Shown piece after piece: positions 27,865 to 35,392 of a DNA stretch of 64,000 bases. Both the position numbers and the translations under genes were made by a program. The stretch is from Streptomyces sp. TRM68416 (lineage in GTDB: Bacteria > Actinomycetota > Actinomycetes > Streptomycetales > Streptomycetaceae). The DNA lies in contig NZ_JACVWU010000014.1 of NCBI RefSeq assembly GCF_014596915.1, positions 1 to 64,000 on the forward strand, in the 5' to 3' direction. Under the pieces are notes generated by a model. That model was not told the origin of the DNA, made no database searches, and saw only the letters and a program-made list of their open reading frames with translations. The number at the start of each line of letters is the position of its first letter. Within the stretch, counting starts at the first letter, position 1.

Positions 27865-28698
27865 TCAGCGCAGTCCGGCGAAGAGGTCGTTCTCGGGTAT
27901 GACCGCGCCGGTGGTGTCCTTGACCCGTACGAAGGTCTCCACGCCCATCAGCTCGCCGAACCGCTCCTTGCCCATCTTGAGGAAGAAGATGTTCTCGCCC
28001 TGACTGGCGTGCGCGGCCAGCGCGTCGAACTTCTGGCCGCTGAACCCGGTCGTGTCCACCCATGTGCTGATCTCGTCGTCGGGGAGGCCGATCTCGGCCA
28101 GCGCGGCGGCCTCGGCCGGATCCGGCTCCGGCATGTCCGGATGGAACTCGCGCATGATCTCGCCGAACCGCTGCATCCCCGAGCGGGGCATCGTGGTCCA
28201 GTACACCTTCGGTGTCAGCTCGGTCATCTCCAGCGCCGCCATCGTGATGCGGTGGGCCTGGATGTGGTCGGGGTGGCCGTAGAAGCCGTTCTCGTCATAG
28301 GTGACGACCACATCGGGCCGGTAGTGCCGCATGAGGTCCGCGAGCCGGGCCGCGCCTTCCGCCACAGGGGTCTGCCAGAAGGAGCCGGGGGCGTCGTTGC
28401 TCGCCCAGCCCATCATCCCGGAGTCGGCATAGTCCAGCAGCTCCAGATCGCTGATCTTCAGGACGTCGCAACTCGCCTCGAGTTCCCGACGGCGCATCGC
28501 GGCCACCGCCGCCGGATCGTGCCCGGGATCACCGGGCTTGACGCCTCCCGGTCCGTCGCCGCAACCGCCGTCGGTACACGTCACGAGAACCGTGCGGATG
28601 CCTTCCGCGGCGTACCGCGCGAGGACCCCTCCGGTTCCGGTGGCCTCGTCGTCGGGGTGGGCGTGTACTGCCATGAGCGTCAAGGGCCGTTCGGTCAT
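27865..28698 (-). CDS. PIG-L/LmbE-family zinc-dependent deacetylase (MshB/Mca-like)
   Basis: This 277-aa protein has the metal-binding AHPDDE motif at residues 13-18 and a distal HPDH motif (GFYGHPDHIQAH). These are the ligands used by MshB, Mca and related N-acetyl sugar deacetylases. The ATG at 28698 follows GCAGGAGG. An upstream in-frame ATG lies within that site and is not preferred. Mycothiol-related deacetylation or antibiotic tailoring are both possible; the genomic context does not decide. Confidence 0.85.
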   Translation of the reverse strand: MTERPLTLMAVHAHPDDEATGTGGVLARYAAEGIRTVLVTCTDGGCGDGPGGVKPGDPGHDPAAVAAMRRRELEASCDVLKISDLELLDYADSGMMGWASNDAPGSFWQTPVAEGAARLADLMRHYRPDVVVTYDENGFYGHPDHIQAHRITMAALEMTELTPKVYWTTMPRSGMQRFGEIMREFHPDMPEPDPAEAAALAEIGLPDDEISTWVDTTGFSGQKFDALAAHASQGENIFFLKMGKERFGELMGVETFVRVKDTTGAVIPENDLFAGLR

Positions 28699-29022
28699 GA
28701 AGAATCCTCCTGCAGACATACTGCTCGGTCCGAGTACGGCGACGGCGTGCGGCGCCGGTACCTCGTCGGTACAACCGCGTCCACGGGACCGGCTGTTCCC
28801 GGTGCGGAGGAGTTTCAGGGCAGGCTCGGCCGGTACTGCTGTCCCGTCGGTCACCGAGGTGGCGAGCACGTCGTCCGGCGCGGGGCGGCCTCGGAGAAGG
28901 TGCGGCGCGGGTCGGTCACGTCGGGCCGGTCGGGGGCGAACCAGCGTGCCCGGCCGTTGTCGACGCGTGCGCAGCGACTGTCGAGGTCGGTGCCCGTTGC
29001 AGGCGGTCGGCTCGGACCGTTG
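28699..29022. other. Gene-free stretch, PIG-L upstream region
   Basis: About 320 bases between the PIG-L start and the end of the beta-propeller gene. Apart from the PIG-L ribosome binding site I see no conserved frame or clear hairpin. Confidence 0.4.
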
Positions 29023-30222
29023 TCAGCGGCCCACGGGGTCGCCCTCGGCGCCGTCGGTCCGCGTGCGCAGCATCGCGTGGCCGCCGTGGTCCAAGGGGGT
29101 GTCCAGCTTCAGCCGGGCCGCCTCGCTGCCTGTCGGCGCGTCGAAGACGTGCACTTCGCCGTGGCCGCCACGGGTGACGGCGACCCAGTCGGAGCCCGGT
29201 GAGGCGGCCACCGCACGGCGTTGGACGCCCTCCCAGGGGGTGCCGCCGCGGCGGGGTGCGCCGTCCATGGCGGGGAGGGGGACGTGGTGGGCGGTGTCGG
29301 CGGCGTCCAGGAGGATCAGTTCGTCGCCGTCGGGGTGGATGCGGGTGAACGCGGTGTGATTCCGGGCGAGGGCCAGCCGGAAGACCAGGCCGGGGCCGAG
29401 CTCGGTCAGGGTGGTGCGGTTCGTCCCCAGGTCGTGGCGCCAGGCCTGGTTGGTCCATTCCGGCCACCGCAGCGGGTCCGCGGGGCCGCCCCGCAGCGTC
29501 GACCAGAGGGCCCGCCGCCGGGGGTCGAGCCGCAGGTACCACCCGCGGGCGGGGGAGTCCCAGGGGATCGTCCGCTCCGGTACGAGGGTGTCCCCGTCGC
29601 GGCGCATCCGGTGCACCCCGTCGCCCGTGGCCGCGAACACATGGGCGCAGTAAGGGTCTTGGGCGTCCCCGTGTCCGTCGTCCGGCAGCGGAAGCCGCGT
29701 GTGGGGAGTGACCGCGGGGCAGCCGTGCGGCGCCGTGAGCAGGTCGGCGAACCGGTGGACGGCCAGCGTGCCGGGCTCCCGGTGGCGCAGGACGACCAGC
29801 GGATCGCCGTGGCCCAGAACCGTCACCCCCGGTTCGCCGACGCGCGTACGCACCCGGACCGCCTCTCCCGTCGTGAGGTCGGCGACCGTGAGCAGGTCCG
29901 ACCACGGTTCGCCGTTCTCGCCCAGGCCCGTCGTGACGGCCACCCATCGGCCGGAGGGGTCGCAGGCCAGATGCTCGGCCGGTACGGCGACCGGGATCGC
30001 GGTCTCCACCAGCTCGTCGCCGAACGGGTCGAGCACCAGCAACTCGCCCCGGCGGTCGTCGACGCAGGCCGCTCGCCCGCCCGGCAGCGCCAGGAACCCG
30101 GCGTGCTCCGAGAGGTGGCGGCCGGTGAGGCGGCCCGCCTCGATGCCGTCCGGCACGGTCAGCACATGGAGGGAGCCCGCCATGTGGTCGGAGACGAGCA
30201 GCAGGGCGCGGGCGGCTGTCAT
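29023..30222 (-). CDS. Cytoplasmic beta-propeller-like protein divergent from the metallophore importer
   Basis: This 399-aa protein has repeated beta-blade-like segments, for example HVLTVPDGIEAGRLTGRHLS, ELLVLDPFGDELVETAIPV and VHVFDAPTGSEAARLKLDTP, consistent with a WD40/YVTN-like propeller. No signal peptide is visible from the ATG at 30222, which has CGGAGG upstream. A His/Asp/Cys-rich loop (DDGHGDAQDPYCAHVFAATG) could bind metal. The 90-bp divergent region with the importer contains a Zur-like box, so both are probably induced by zinc shortage. The zinc metallochaperone AztD is also a beta-propeller, but I do not claim homology. Function unknown. Confidence 0.7.
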   Translation of the reverse strand: MTAARALLLVSDHMAGSLHVLTVPDGIEAGRLTGRHLSEHAGFLALPGGRAACVDDRRGELLVLDPFGDELVETAIPVAVPAEHLACDPSGRWVAVTTGLGENGEPWSDLLTVADLTTGEAVRVRTRVGEPGVTVLGHGDPLVVLRHREPGTLAVHRFADLLTAPHGCPAVTPHTRLPLPDDGHGDAQDPYCAHVFAATGDGVHRMRRDGDTLVPERTIPWDSPARGWYLRLDPRRRALWSTLRGGPADPLRWPEWTNQAWRHDLGTNRTTLTELGPGLVFRLALARNHTAFTRIHPDGDELILLDAADTAHHVPLPAMDGAPRRGGTPWEGVQRRAVAASPGSDWVAVTRGGHGEVHVFDAPTGSEAARLKLDTPLDHGGHAMLRTRTDGAEGDPVGR

Positions 30223-30250
30223 CGGGGCCTCCGGGAAACATAGGTCATAG

Positions 30251-30265
30251 TGAAAACGATTATCA
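30251..30265. promoter_or_regulatory. Zur-like box 1, divergent promoter region
   Basis: TGAAAACGATTATCA differs by two bases from the Streptomyces Zur-type 15-mer TGAAAATGATTTTCA (recalled consensus). It is by far the most AT-rich spot in the area and sits between the beta-propeller gene and the binding-protein gene. A TATCAT overlapping its right end could be a rightward -10. Confidence 0.68.
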
Positions 30266-30312
30266 TGTATCTTCGGGGCGTTCCGGGTCCCTGAGAAGAA
30301 GCGAGGGCATCG

Positions 30313-31290
30313 ATGCTGCGCTCACCGTCGAGAATCGTCCGAAGTTGGATCACCGCCGCCCTGGTGGGCTCGGTGCTGGTCGGATGCGGCTCGTCCGCCG
30401 AGCCGGCGAGCGAGAAGGCCGCCGCGGCCGGCCCGAAGACCGACGTCAACGTCGAACCCATCAAGGCGACACGGACGTTGACCGACACCGGCGGTCTCAA
30501 GGTCTCCCTGGAGAAGGAACCCGAGCGGGTCGTCTGCCTGTTCGCGCTCTGCGACGACATCCTGACCGAGCTGGGCATCGTCCCCACGGCCACGAACAGC
30601 GCGCTCCTCGCCCACCCCGACTTCCTGGGGGAGCAGGAGGCCAAGAAGGTCGACGTCATCCCCGGCGGGTTCATCGCGCCGGAGGTGGAGGCGATCCTCT
30701 CCCACAAGCCCGACCTCGTGATCGGCCTGGAGGACACCCACGGCAAGCTCGCCCCGGCCCTGAAGGGCGCCACCACGTTCTGGCCCATGCAGCCCGAGAC
30801 CTGGCAGGACAGCGTCGGCTACCTGCGCGACGTCGCCGCCCTGACCGGCCGTACCGCCGAGGGCGAGAAGGCCGAGAAGGCGTTCCGCACCAAGCTCGCC
30901 GAGGCCGAGAAGAACAAGAGCGACAAGGCCGCGCTCATCATCTACGGCAGTGACGAGAACTTCGGTGTCGCCACCCCGGAGACGGACGTGGGCGCCAGCC
31001 TCTTCCCGAAGATCGCCGACTACCCGTGGAAGTCCCGAGGCGTAGAGGGAAGTTACAGCCTCGAAGAGATCCTCGCGGCCGACGTCGACGTGCTGTTCGT
31101 CGAGACCCTGAGCTTCGGCGAGGCGGACGGCAAGCTGTCGGAGAAGCTGGCGAAGAACCCCCTGTGGGGCAAGATCCCGGCCGTGAAGAACGGCGACGTC
31201 CACGAGGTGAACTCCGAGGTGTGGGCCAAGGGGCGCGGAACCCGTTCGCTGGGCATCGTCCTCGACGAGGCCACGGCCGCGCTGCGGTGA
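30313..31290 (+). CDS. Metallophore ABC transporter substrate-binding lipoprotein (FecB/BtuF fold)
   Basis: This 325-aa lipoprotein (lipobox SVLVGC, C25) has the two-lobed PBP2/FecB pattern: EPERVVCLFALCDDILTELG near the N-terminus, ILSHKPDLVIGL in the middle and AVKNGDVHEVNSEVWAKGRG near the end. Such proteins bind siderophores, haem, cobalamin or other metal chelates rather than free ions. It is the first gene of a tightly coupled importer operon preceded by a Zur-like box. A zinc-metallophore ligand is inferred from that box and from the downstream peptide pathway. Confidence 0.83.
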   Translation: MLRSPSRIVRSWITAALVGSVLVGCGSSAEPASEKAAAAGPKTDVNVEPIKATRTLTDTGGLKVSLEKEPERVVCLFALCDDILTELGIVPTATNSALLAHPDFLGEQEAKKVDVIPGGFIAPEVEAILSHKPDLVIGLEDTHGKLAPALKGATTFWPMQPETWQDSVGYLRDVAALTGRTAEGEKAEKAFRTKLAEAEKNKSDKAALIIYGSDENFGVATPETDVGASLFPKIADYPWKSRGVEGSYSLEEILAADVDVLFVETLSFGEADGKLSEKLAKNPLWGKIPAVKNGDVHEVNSEVWAKGRGTRSLGIVLDEATAALR

Positions 31291-32438
31291 GCGCGCCCGC
31301 CGCGACACGCACCGCGGCAGTCGAGTCGGCATCCGGCGCAGGGCGGCCCGTGCGCCGGGCAGGGGCGGGACAACTGCTCCTCCTCGTCACCCTGTTGATC
31401 GCCGCCTCGGCCTGCGCGCTGTGCCTCGGCACGCCCTACGTCCCGCCGCACCGGCTGCCCGGTGCGCTGATGGACGCGGACAGCACGCTCGCCGGGATCG
31501 TCGTCACCGAGCTGCGCGTGCCCAGGCTGGTGCTGGCGCTGGTCGCCGGGGCCTGTCTGGGTGCGGCGGGGCTCGTGCTCCAGGAGGCGCTGCGCAACCC
31601 CCTGGCCGTTCCCGAGATGCTGGGCGTCTCGTCCGGCGCCGCGCTCGGGGTGGCCGCGCCGCTGGTGCTGTCGCTGTCCCTCCCCGCGGCCGTGCAGCCC
31701 CTGTTGGCGCTCGGCGGGGCCGCGCTCGGCGGCGGGCTCACGCTGCTGGCCGCGGGGCTCGGGCGCAGTCCGTCCGCCGTCCTGCTGACCGGCGCCGCGG
31801 TGGCGGCGGCGCTGCAGGCCGCGCTGCTCGTACTGATGGTGATGGCCGACCAGCTCGACCTCCAGCTGATCTACCGCTACCTGCTCGGCTCGCTCTCCGC
31901 CCGTACCTGGGACGACGTCACCGGGCTGTGGCCGTGGCTGCTCGTCGCGGTCCCCGCGCTCGTGCTGTGCGCGCCGGTGCTGTCGGTGCTGCGGCTCGGG
32001 GACGAGGACGCCGAGGCGCTCGGCGTGCGCGTCCTGCGGGCCCGGCTGGCCGCGCTGGCCATCGCCGTCGTCCTGATCGCGCCCGTGACGGCCGTGTGCG
32101 GGCCGGTGGCCTGGGTCGGGTTCCTCGCCCCGCACCTGGCGCGGTGGTTCAACCCCGGGACGGACGCGGTGCGTTGGCTGCCCTGGTCCGCCGCGTGGGG
32201 TGCCGTCGTCGTGGCCGTGGCCGATGTCCCGGCCCGCCTCGCGCTGGCGCCGGTGGAGACGCCGGTCGGCGCGTGGACGGCCCTGGTCGGTGTGCCCGCC
32301 GGGGTCGCCCTGCTCCGCTTGGGCCGACGCAGGCCGAAGGCTCCGCGAGCGGCGGCGGGAACCGGCACGGCTTCCCCGCGGGCCCAGGCGGCCGGGGAGG
32401 AAGCGGCGCCGAAGGTGATGTCGGAGGAGGCCCGGTGA
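31287..32438 (+). CDS. FecCD-family ABC permease (metallophore importer subunit 1)
   Basis: This 383-aa polytopic protein belongs to the BtuC/FecCD family, marked by ELRVPRLVLALVAGACLGAAG (here the RLPR-like segment), LQEALRNPLAVPEMLGVSSGA and GPVAWVGFLAPHLARW. Its GTG start overlaps the upstream stop (GTGA). The C-terminal tail is long and Ala/Arg-rich. It should pair with the next permease. Confidence 0.87.
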   Translation: MSAPAATRTAAVESASGAGRPVRRAGAGQLLLLVTLLIAASACALCLGTPYVPPHRLPGALMDADSTLAGIVVTELRVPRLVLALVAGACLGAAGLVLQEALRNPLAVPEMLGVSSGAALGVAAPLVLSLSLPAAVQPLLALGGAALGGGLTLLAAGLGRSPSAVLLTGAAVAAALQAALLVLMVMADQLDLQLIYRYLLGSLSARTWDDVTGLWPWLLVAVPALVLCAPVLSVLRLGDEDAEALGVRVLRARLAALAIAVVLIAPVTAVCGPVAWVGFLAPHLARWFNPGTDAVRWLPWSAAWGAVVVAVADVPARLALAPVETPVGAWTALVGVPAGVALLRLGRRRPKAPRAAAGTGTASPRAQAAGEEAAPKVMSEEAR

Positions 32439-33442
32439 GCCGGCGCTTCGCGGTACTCGCCGCACTCGTCGCCCTCTGCGCGGGCGTGGAACTGGTGGCC
32501 GGGCGCGGCATGTCCCCGGCCGTGGTCTGGGACGTCCTGGGCGGGGGCGGGGACGCGACGGAACGGCACATCTTCTTCCAACTCCGGCTGCCCCGCCTGC
32601 TGGTGGCCCTCGGCGCGGGGGCGTGCCTCGGGGTGGCGGGCCTGGTCCTGCAGTCGGCGCTGCGCAACCCGCTCGCCGGGCCCGAGGTGACGGGAGTGAC
32701 GCCGGGCGCGGTGCTCGGCGCCGTCGCCGCGACCGGCCTCGGACTCGCCGGGTGGGAATCGCCGCTCGCCGTGGTCGTCGCCGCCTGCGTGGGCGGCTTC
32801 GCCGGGGCCGGGCTGCTGTGGCTGCTCGCCGGGCGGGGCCGCAGCGACCCCGCGCAGACCGCCGTCAACGGAGTGCTGGTGTCGGCGGTGCTCGGCGGGC
32901 TCACCGCCATGGTGCTGCTCGTGGCGCCGGGCGAACTCGGCAGCGTCGTGCAGTGGCTGGTCGGCACCACGGAGGGCCGGGTGTGGCAGCACTGGCACCT
33001 GCTGTGGCCGTGGGCGCTGGTGTGGGGCGTGGTGGCGTGGCTGCTGGCCGGGCCGCTGACCCTGCTGCGCTGCGGGGACGACATCGCCCTGGCCGCGGGA
33101 CTGTCCGCCGCCCGCGCCCGGTTGCTCGCCCTGCTGTGCGCGGTGGCGCTGACCGCGGGTGCGGTGGCCGCCGTGGGGGCGTTGGGGTTCGTCGGGCTGC
33201 TGGTCCCGCACGTCGCCCTGGCCGTCTTCGGCGCCGATCTGCGGGTGACCCTGCCCGGCGCCGCCCTGGTGGGCGCGGTCGTGGTGTGCGGGGCGGACGC
33301 GTCGGCGCAGTTGTCCTCGCGGCTGCTCGCGGCGGCGCTGGACTCCGGTCGGCTCACGCTGCCGGTCGGGGCTCTGACCGCCTGTCTCGGGGCCGCGTTG
33401 CTGCTGGTCGTCGTGCGCCGCACGCCGAGCCGTACGTTCTGA
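32435..33442 (+). CDS. FecCD-family ABC permease (metallophore importer subunit 2)
   Basis: This 335-aa permease shows the family segments QLRLPRLLVALGAGACLGVAG, LQSALRNPLAGPEVTGVTPGA and GFVGLLVPHVALAVFG. The GTG start overlaps the previous stop (GTGA). Together with the preceding permease it forms a heterodimeric BtuC-like channel. Confidence 0.87.
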   Translation: MSRRFAVLAALVALCAGVELVAGRGMSPAVVWDVLGGGGDATERHIFFQLRLPRLLVALGAGACLGVAGLVLQSALRNPLAGPEVTGVTPGAVLGAVAATGLGLAGWESPLAVVVAACVGGFAGAGLLWLLAGRGRSDPAQTAVNGVLVSAVLGGLTAMVLLVAPGELGSVVQWLVGTTEGRVWQHWHLLWPWALVWGVVAWLLAGPLTLLRCGDDIALAAGLSAARARLLALLCAVALTAGAVAAVGALGFVGLLVPHVALAVFGADLRVTLPGAALVGAVVVCGADASAQLSSRLLAAALDSGRLTLPVGALTACLGAALLLVVVRRTPSRTF

Positions 33443-33463
33443 TGTCGACTTGAAGGACAGAGC

Positions 33464-34285
33464 ATGACCGAGTCCGTGGGGATCCGCGCCGAGGGGGTCC
33501 ACTTCGGCTACCCCGGCCGACCCGTGTTGCGGGGCGTTGACATGACCGTCGAACCGGGGGAGCTGATCGCCCTCATCGGCCTCAACGGCTGCGGGAAGTC
33601 GACCCTGTTGCGGCTCGCCGCCGGGCTGCTGCGGCCGGACGAGGGGCGCGTGCTGCTCGCCGGGGACGACCTCGCCCGGCTCTCCCGGCGTGCCACCGCC
33701 CGACGGGTCGCGCTGCTGCACCAGGCGGCCCCGGCCGTCCCCGGCATGACCGTACGCCAACTCGTCCGGCAGGGGCGGTACGCGGCCCGCGGCCCGCTCG
33801 GCATGCTGCGCGAGGGCGACGATCCCGTCGTACGCCGTGCCTTGCGCGACGTCGGTGTGGAGCAGTGGGCCGAGCGGGACGTCGACGCGCTGTCCGGGGG
33901 CGAGCGGCAGCGGGTGCGGCTGGCGATGGCGCTCGCCCAGGACACCCGTGTCCTGCTGCTCGACGAGCCGACCACCTACCTGGATCTGCACCACCAGCTC
34001 GACGTGTTGCAGACGGTGGTCCGGCTGCGCGAGGAACGCGGCCTGACCGTGGTGATGGTGCTGCACGACCTGGCCCACGCCGCCCGGTTCGCCGAGCGGA
34101 TCGTCGCGCTGCGCGAGGGGCGGGTGGTGGCCGACGGCACGCCGAAGGAGGTCGTCACGCCGGGGCTGCTCGCCGAGGTGCTCCAGGTGGCCGGCCGGGT
34201 CGGCCTGGACCCCGAGGGGGGCTGGCCGGTGTGTTACCCAGATCACCCCCTCCCAGCACTAGAATATGAAAATCATATTCATTAG
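33464..34285 (+). CDS. FepC/FecE-type ABC ATP-binding protein
   Basis: This 273-aa ATPase powers the FecCD channel. Motifs are Walker A GLNGCGKST, signature LSGGERQR, Walker B VLLLDEPTTYLD and switch histidine VLHDLAHA. The last codons (EYENHIH, stop) are an AT-rich tail that coincides with the second Zur-like box and a TAGAAT -10 element, so the 3' end doubles as the promoter-operator for the precursor gene. Confidence 0.88.
   Translation: MTESVGIRAEGVHFGYPGRPVLRGVDMTVEPGELIALIGLNGCGKSTLLRLAAGLLRPDEGRVLLAGDDLARLSRRATARRVALLHQAAPAVPGMTVRQLVRQGRYAARGPLGMLREGDDPVVRRALRDVGVEQWAERDVDALSGGERQRVRLAMALAQDTRVLLLDEPTTYLDLHHQLDVLQTVVRLREERGLTVVMVLHDLAHAARFAERIVALREGRVVADGTPKEVVTPGLLAEVLQVAGRVGLDPEGGWPVCYPDHPLPALEYENHIH
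34260..34265 (+). promoter_or_regulatory. -10 element of the RiPP precursor promoter
   Basis: TAGAAT is a perfect Streptomyces-type -10 hexamer. It immediately abuts the Zur-like box; the predicted transcription start near 34271 lies within the box. The -35 is poor (GTGTTAC further upstream), which may mean a weak or activator-assisted promoter. Confidence 0.5.
34267..34281. promoter_or_regulatory. Zur-like box 2, overlapping the precursor promoter and the ATPase 3' end
   Basis: TGAAAATCATATTCA has two mismatches to TGAAAATGATTTTCA. It lies in a perfect 8-bp inverted repeat (GAATATGA-AAA-TCATATTC, 34262-34280). A repressor bound here would cover the predicted transcription start. It also encodes the final residues of the upstream ATPase. 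Confidence 0.7.
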
Positions 34286-34343
34286 GGTTCCTTGTGCGGC
34301 GCTCACCAGAACGCCGCATCTCCCCGATGAAGAAGGAGAGTCC

Positions 34344-34457
34344 ATGGACACCGAGAAGGTCTTCGCGCCGATCGCCGACCCGGGTCAGCTGGCTCACGCC
34401 TCGGCCTCGCACTCCAACGCGCTCGTCGAGAACCCCTTCGAGGACACCGAGGAGTAA
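34344..34457 (+). CDS. Putative azole-RiPP precursor peptide (37 aa)
   Basis: This small gene has AAGGAG 5 bases before its ATG and directly precedes RRE, YcaO and SagB-like genes, so it is the natural substrate of that machinery. The leader-like half is MDTEKVFAPIADPGQL. The following AHASASHSNALVENPF segment has three Ser (S20, S22, S24) and two His (H18, H23), and the end is acidic (EDTEE). There is no Cys, so any heterocycles would be oxazoles made from Ser. His flanking oxazoles would suit zinc chelation. The core boundary, the modified residues and any follower role of EDTEE are inferred. I recognise no characterised homologue. Confidence 0.75.
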   Translation: MDTEKVFAPIADPGQLAHASASHSNALVENPFEDTEE

Positions 34458-34479
34458 GCGAGGGTCCCACCCCTCGACC

Positions 34480-34513
34480 GTGGGCCCGCCCGTCACCTTC
34501 CGGGCGGGCCCAC
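34480..34513 (+). terminator. Hairpin between precursor and modification genes (possible partial terminator)
   Basis: A perfect 13-bp stem (34480-34492 with 34501-34513) and an 8-base loop lie 22 bases after the precursor stop. In RiPP operons such a hairpin often lets precursor mRNA accumulate above the enzyme genes by partial termination or 3' end protection. Confidence 0.65.
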
Positions 34514-34549
34514 ACCCTTCCAAGGCCCCTTCCCCACAGGAGGATTGAC

Positions 34550-35392
34550 GTGTCCCGCAGCCAGCTCGTGCCCGGTGTCGAGCTCGTCACCGTACCCGGG
34601 CGGGGTCTCGCCGTCCGTACGGCCGAGGGGGAGTTCCTCAGCGTCAGGACGGCCGGCACGGACGAGGAAGCCCTCCTTGCCCGCCTCTCCGGTACGGCCG
34701 TGGCCGAGCCGGACGACGAACTCGACCGCCTGGTCCGGGCGTTCGAGGACGCCGGATACCTGGCGGACGCACCGCGGTCCCCTGGGTGGCCCGCCGACCG
34801 GCGTGACATCCGGCTGCTGGGCGACGCGGTCCTGACCGAACCGCTGGCCGCGCTCCTGCGCACGCTCGGCGCCGAGCCGCGAACCGCCGTGCACGGCAAC
34901 ACCTCACCGTCCCTCGACGACCTGTCCGCCGCAGACCCCGCCGCCGTTGTGTGGTGCCTCGACGGGCCCGTGTCCGAAGGGCTGTGGGACGCGGCCGACC
35001 GGCTGCCCGAGCGCGGCATCGCCTGGCTGCGCTGCCACCGCGAGGGCTGGCAGGCCTATGTCGAGCCCCTCGCGGCCACCGCCGGGGACGTCACCTCCGC
35101 CCATGTCCGGGCCCGCCGGCTCGCCGCCACCCCCGCGCACCGCGAACTGGCCGCCTACTGGAACGGGCCCCGCACCTCCGGCGCCCCCGTCCGCCTCACC
35201 GCGCCCGCCGCCGCCCTGCTGGCCGCCCTGATAGCCGACGACCTCACCCGCTGGATCACCGGCGTGGCCGACCCGGCCGGCCTGCCCGCCCGGCGCCGGC
35301 TCCGGCGCGTCGACCTGCGTACGCTGGCCGTGACCGAACACCCGGTGCTGCCCGTCCCCGACGTCGCCCCCCAGCCGAAGCAGGCCGGATGA
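34550..35392 (+). CDS. TOMM leader-peptide-binding protein (RRE plus reduced ThiF/Ocin-like domain)
   Basis: This 280-aa protein resembles the Ocin-ThiF-like partner of YcaO cyclodehydratases. Residues about 8-75 (VELVTVPGRGLAVRTAEGEF .. LVRAFEDAGYLAD) form a small winged-helix module like a RiPP recognition element. The rest resembles a degenerate E1-like domain; no CxxC zinc pairs or ATP-binding GxGxxG are visible. It would bind the precursor leader and present it to YcaO. The GTG at 34550 follows CAGGAGG. The stop overlaps the hydrolase start (ATGA). Confidence 0.75.
   Translation: MSRSQLVPGVELVTVPGRGLAVRTAEGEFLSVRTAGTDEEALLARLSGTAVAEPDDELDRLVRAFEDAGYLADAPRSPGWPADRRDIRLLGDAVLTEPLAALLRTLGAEPRTAVHGNTSPSLDDLSAADPAAVVWCLDGPVSEGLWDAADRLPERGIAWLRCHREGWQAYVEPLAATAGDVTSAHVRARRLAATPAHRELAAYWNGPRTSGAPVRLTAPAAALLAALIADDLTRWITGVADPAGLPARRRLRRVDLRTLAVTEHPVLPVPDVAPQPKQAG

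Noticed and set aside
31877..34246. A 789-codon minus-strand open frame over the metallophore importer
   Set aside because: It lies antisense to FecCD and FepC genes that have complete motifs and coupled starts; its composition is Gln/Arg/Gly-rich and domain-free.
34264..34281. Iron box (DmdR1/Fur type) at the precursor promoter
   Set aside because: The DmdR1 consensus TTAGGTTAGGCTAACC is not matched; the TGAAAA..TTCA layout is closer to Zur, though a direct binding test would be needed.
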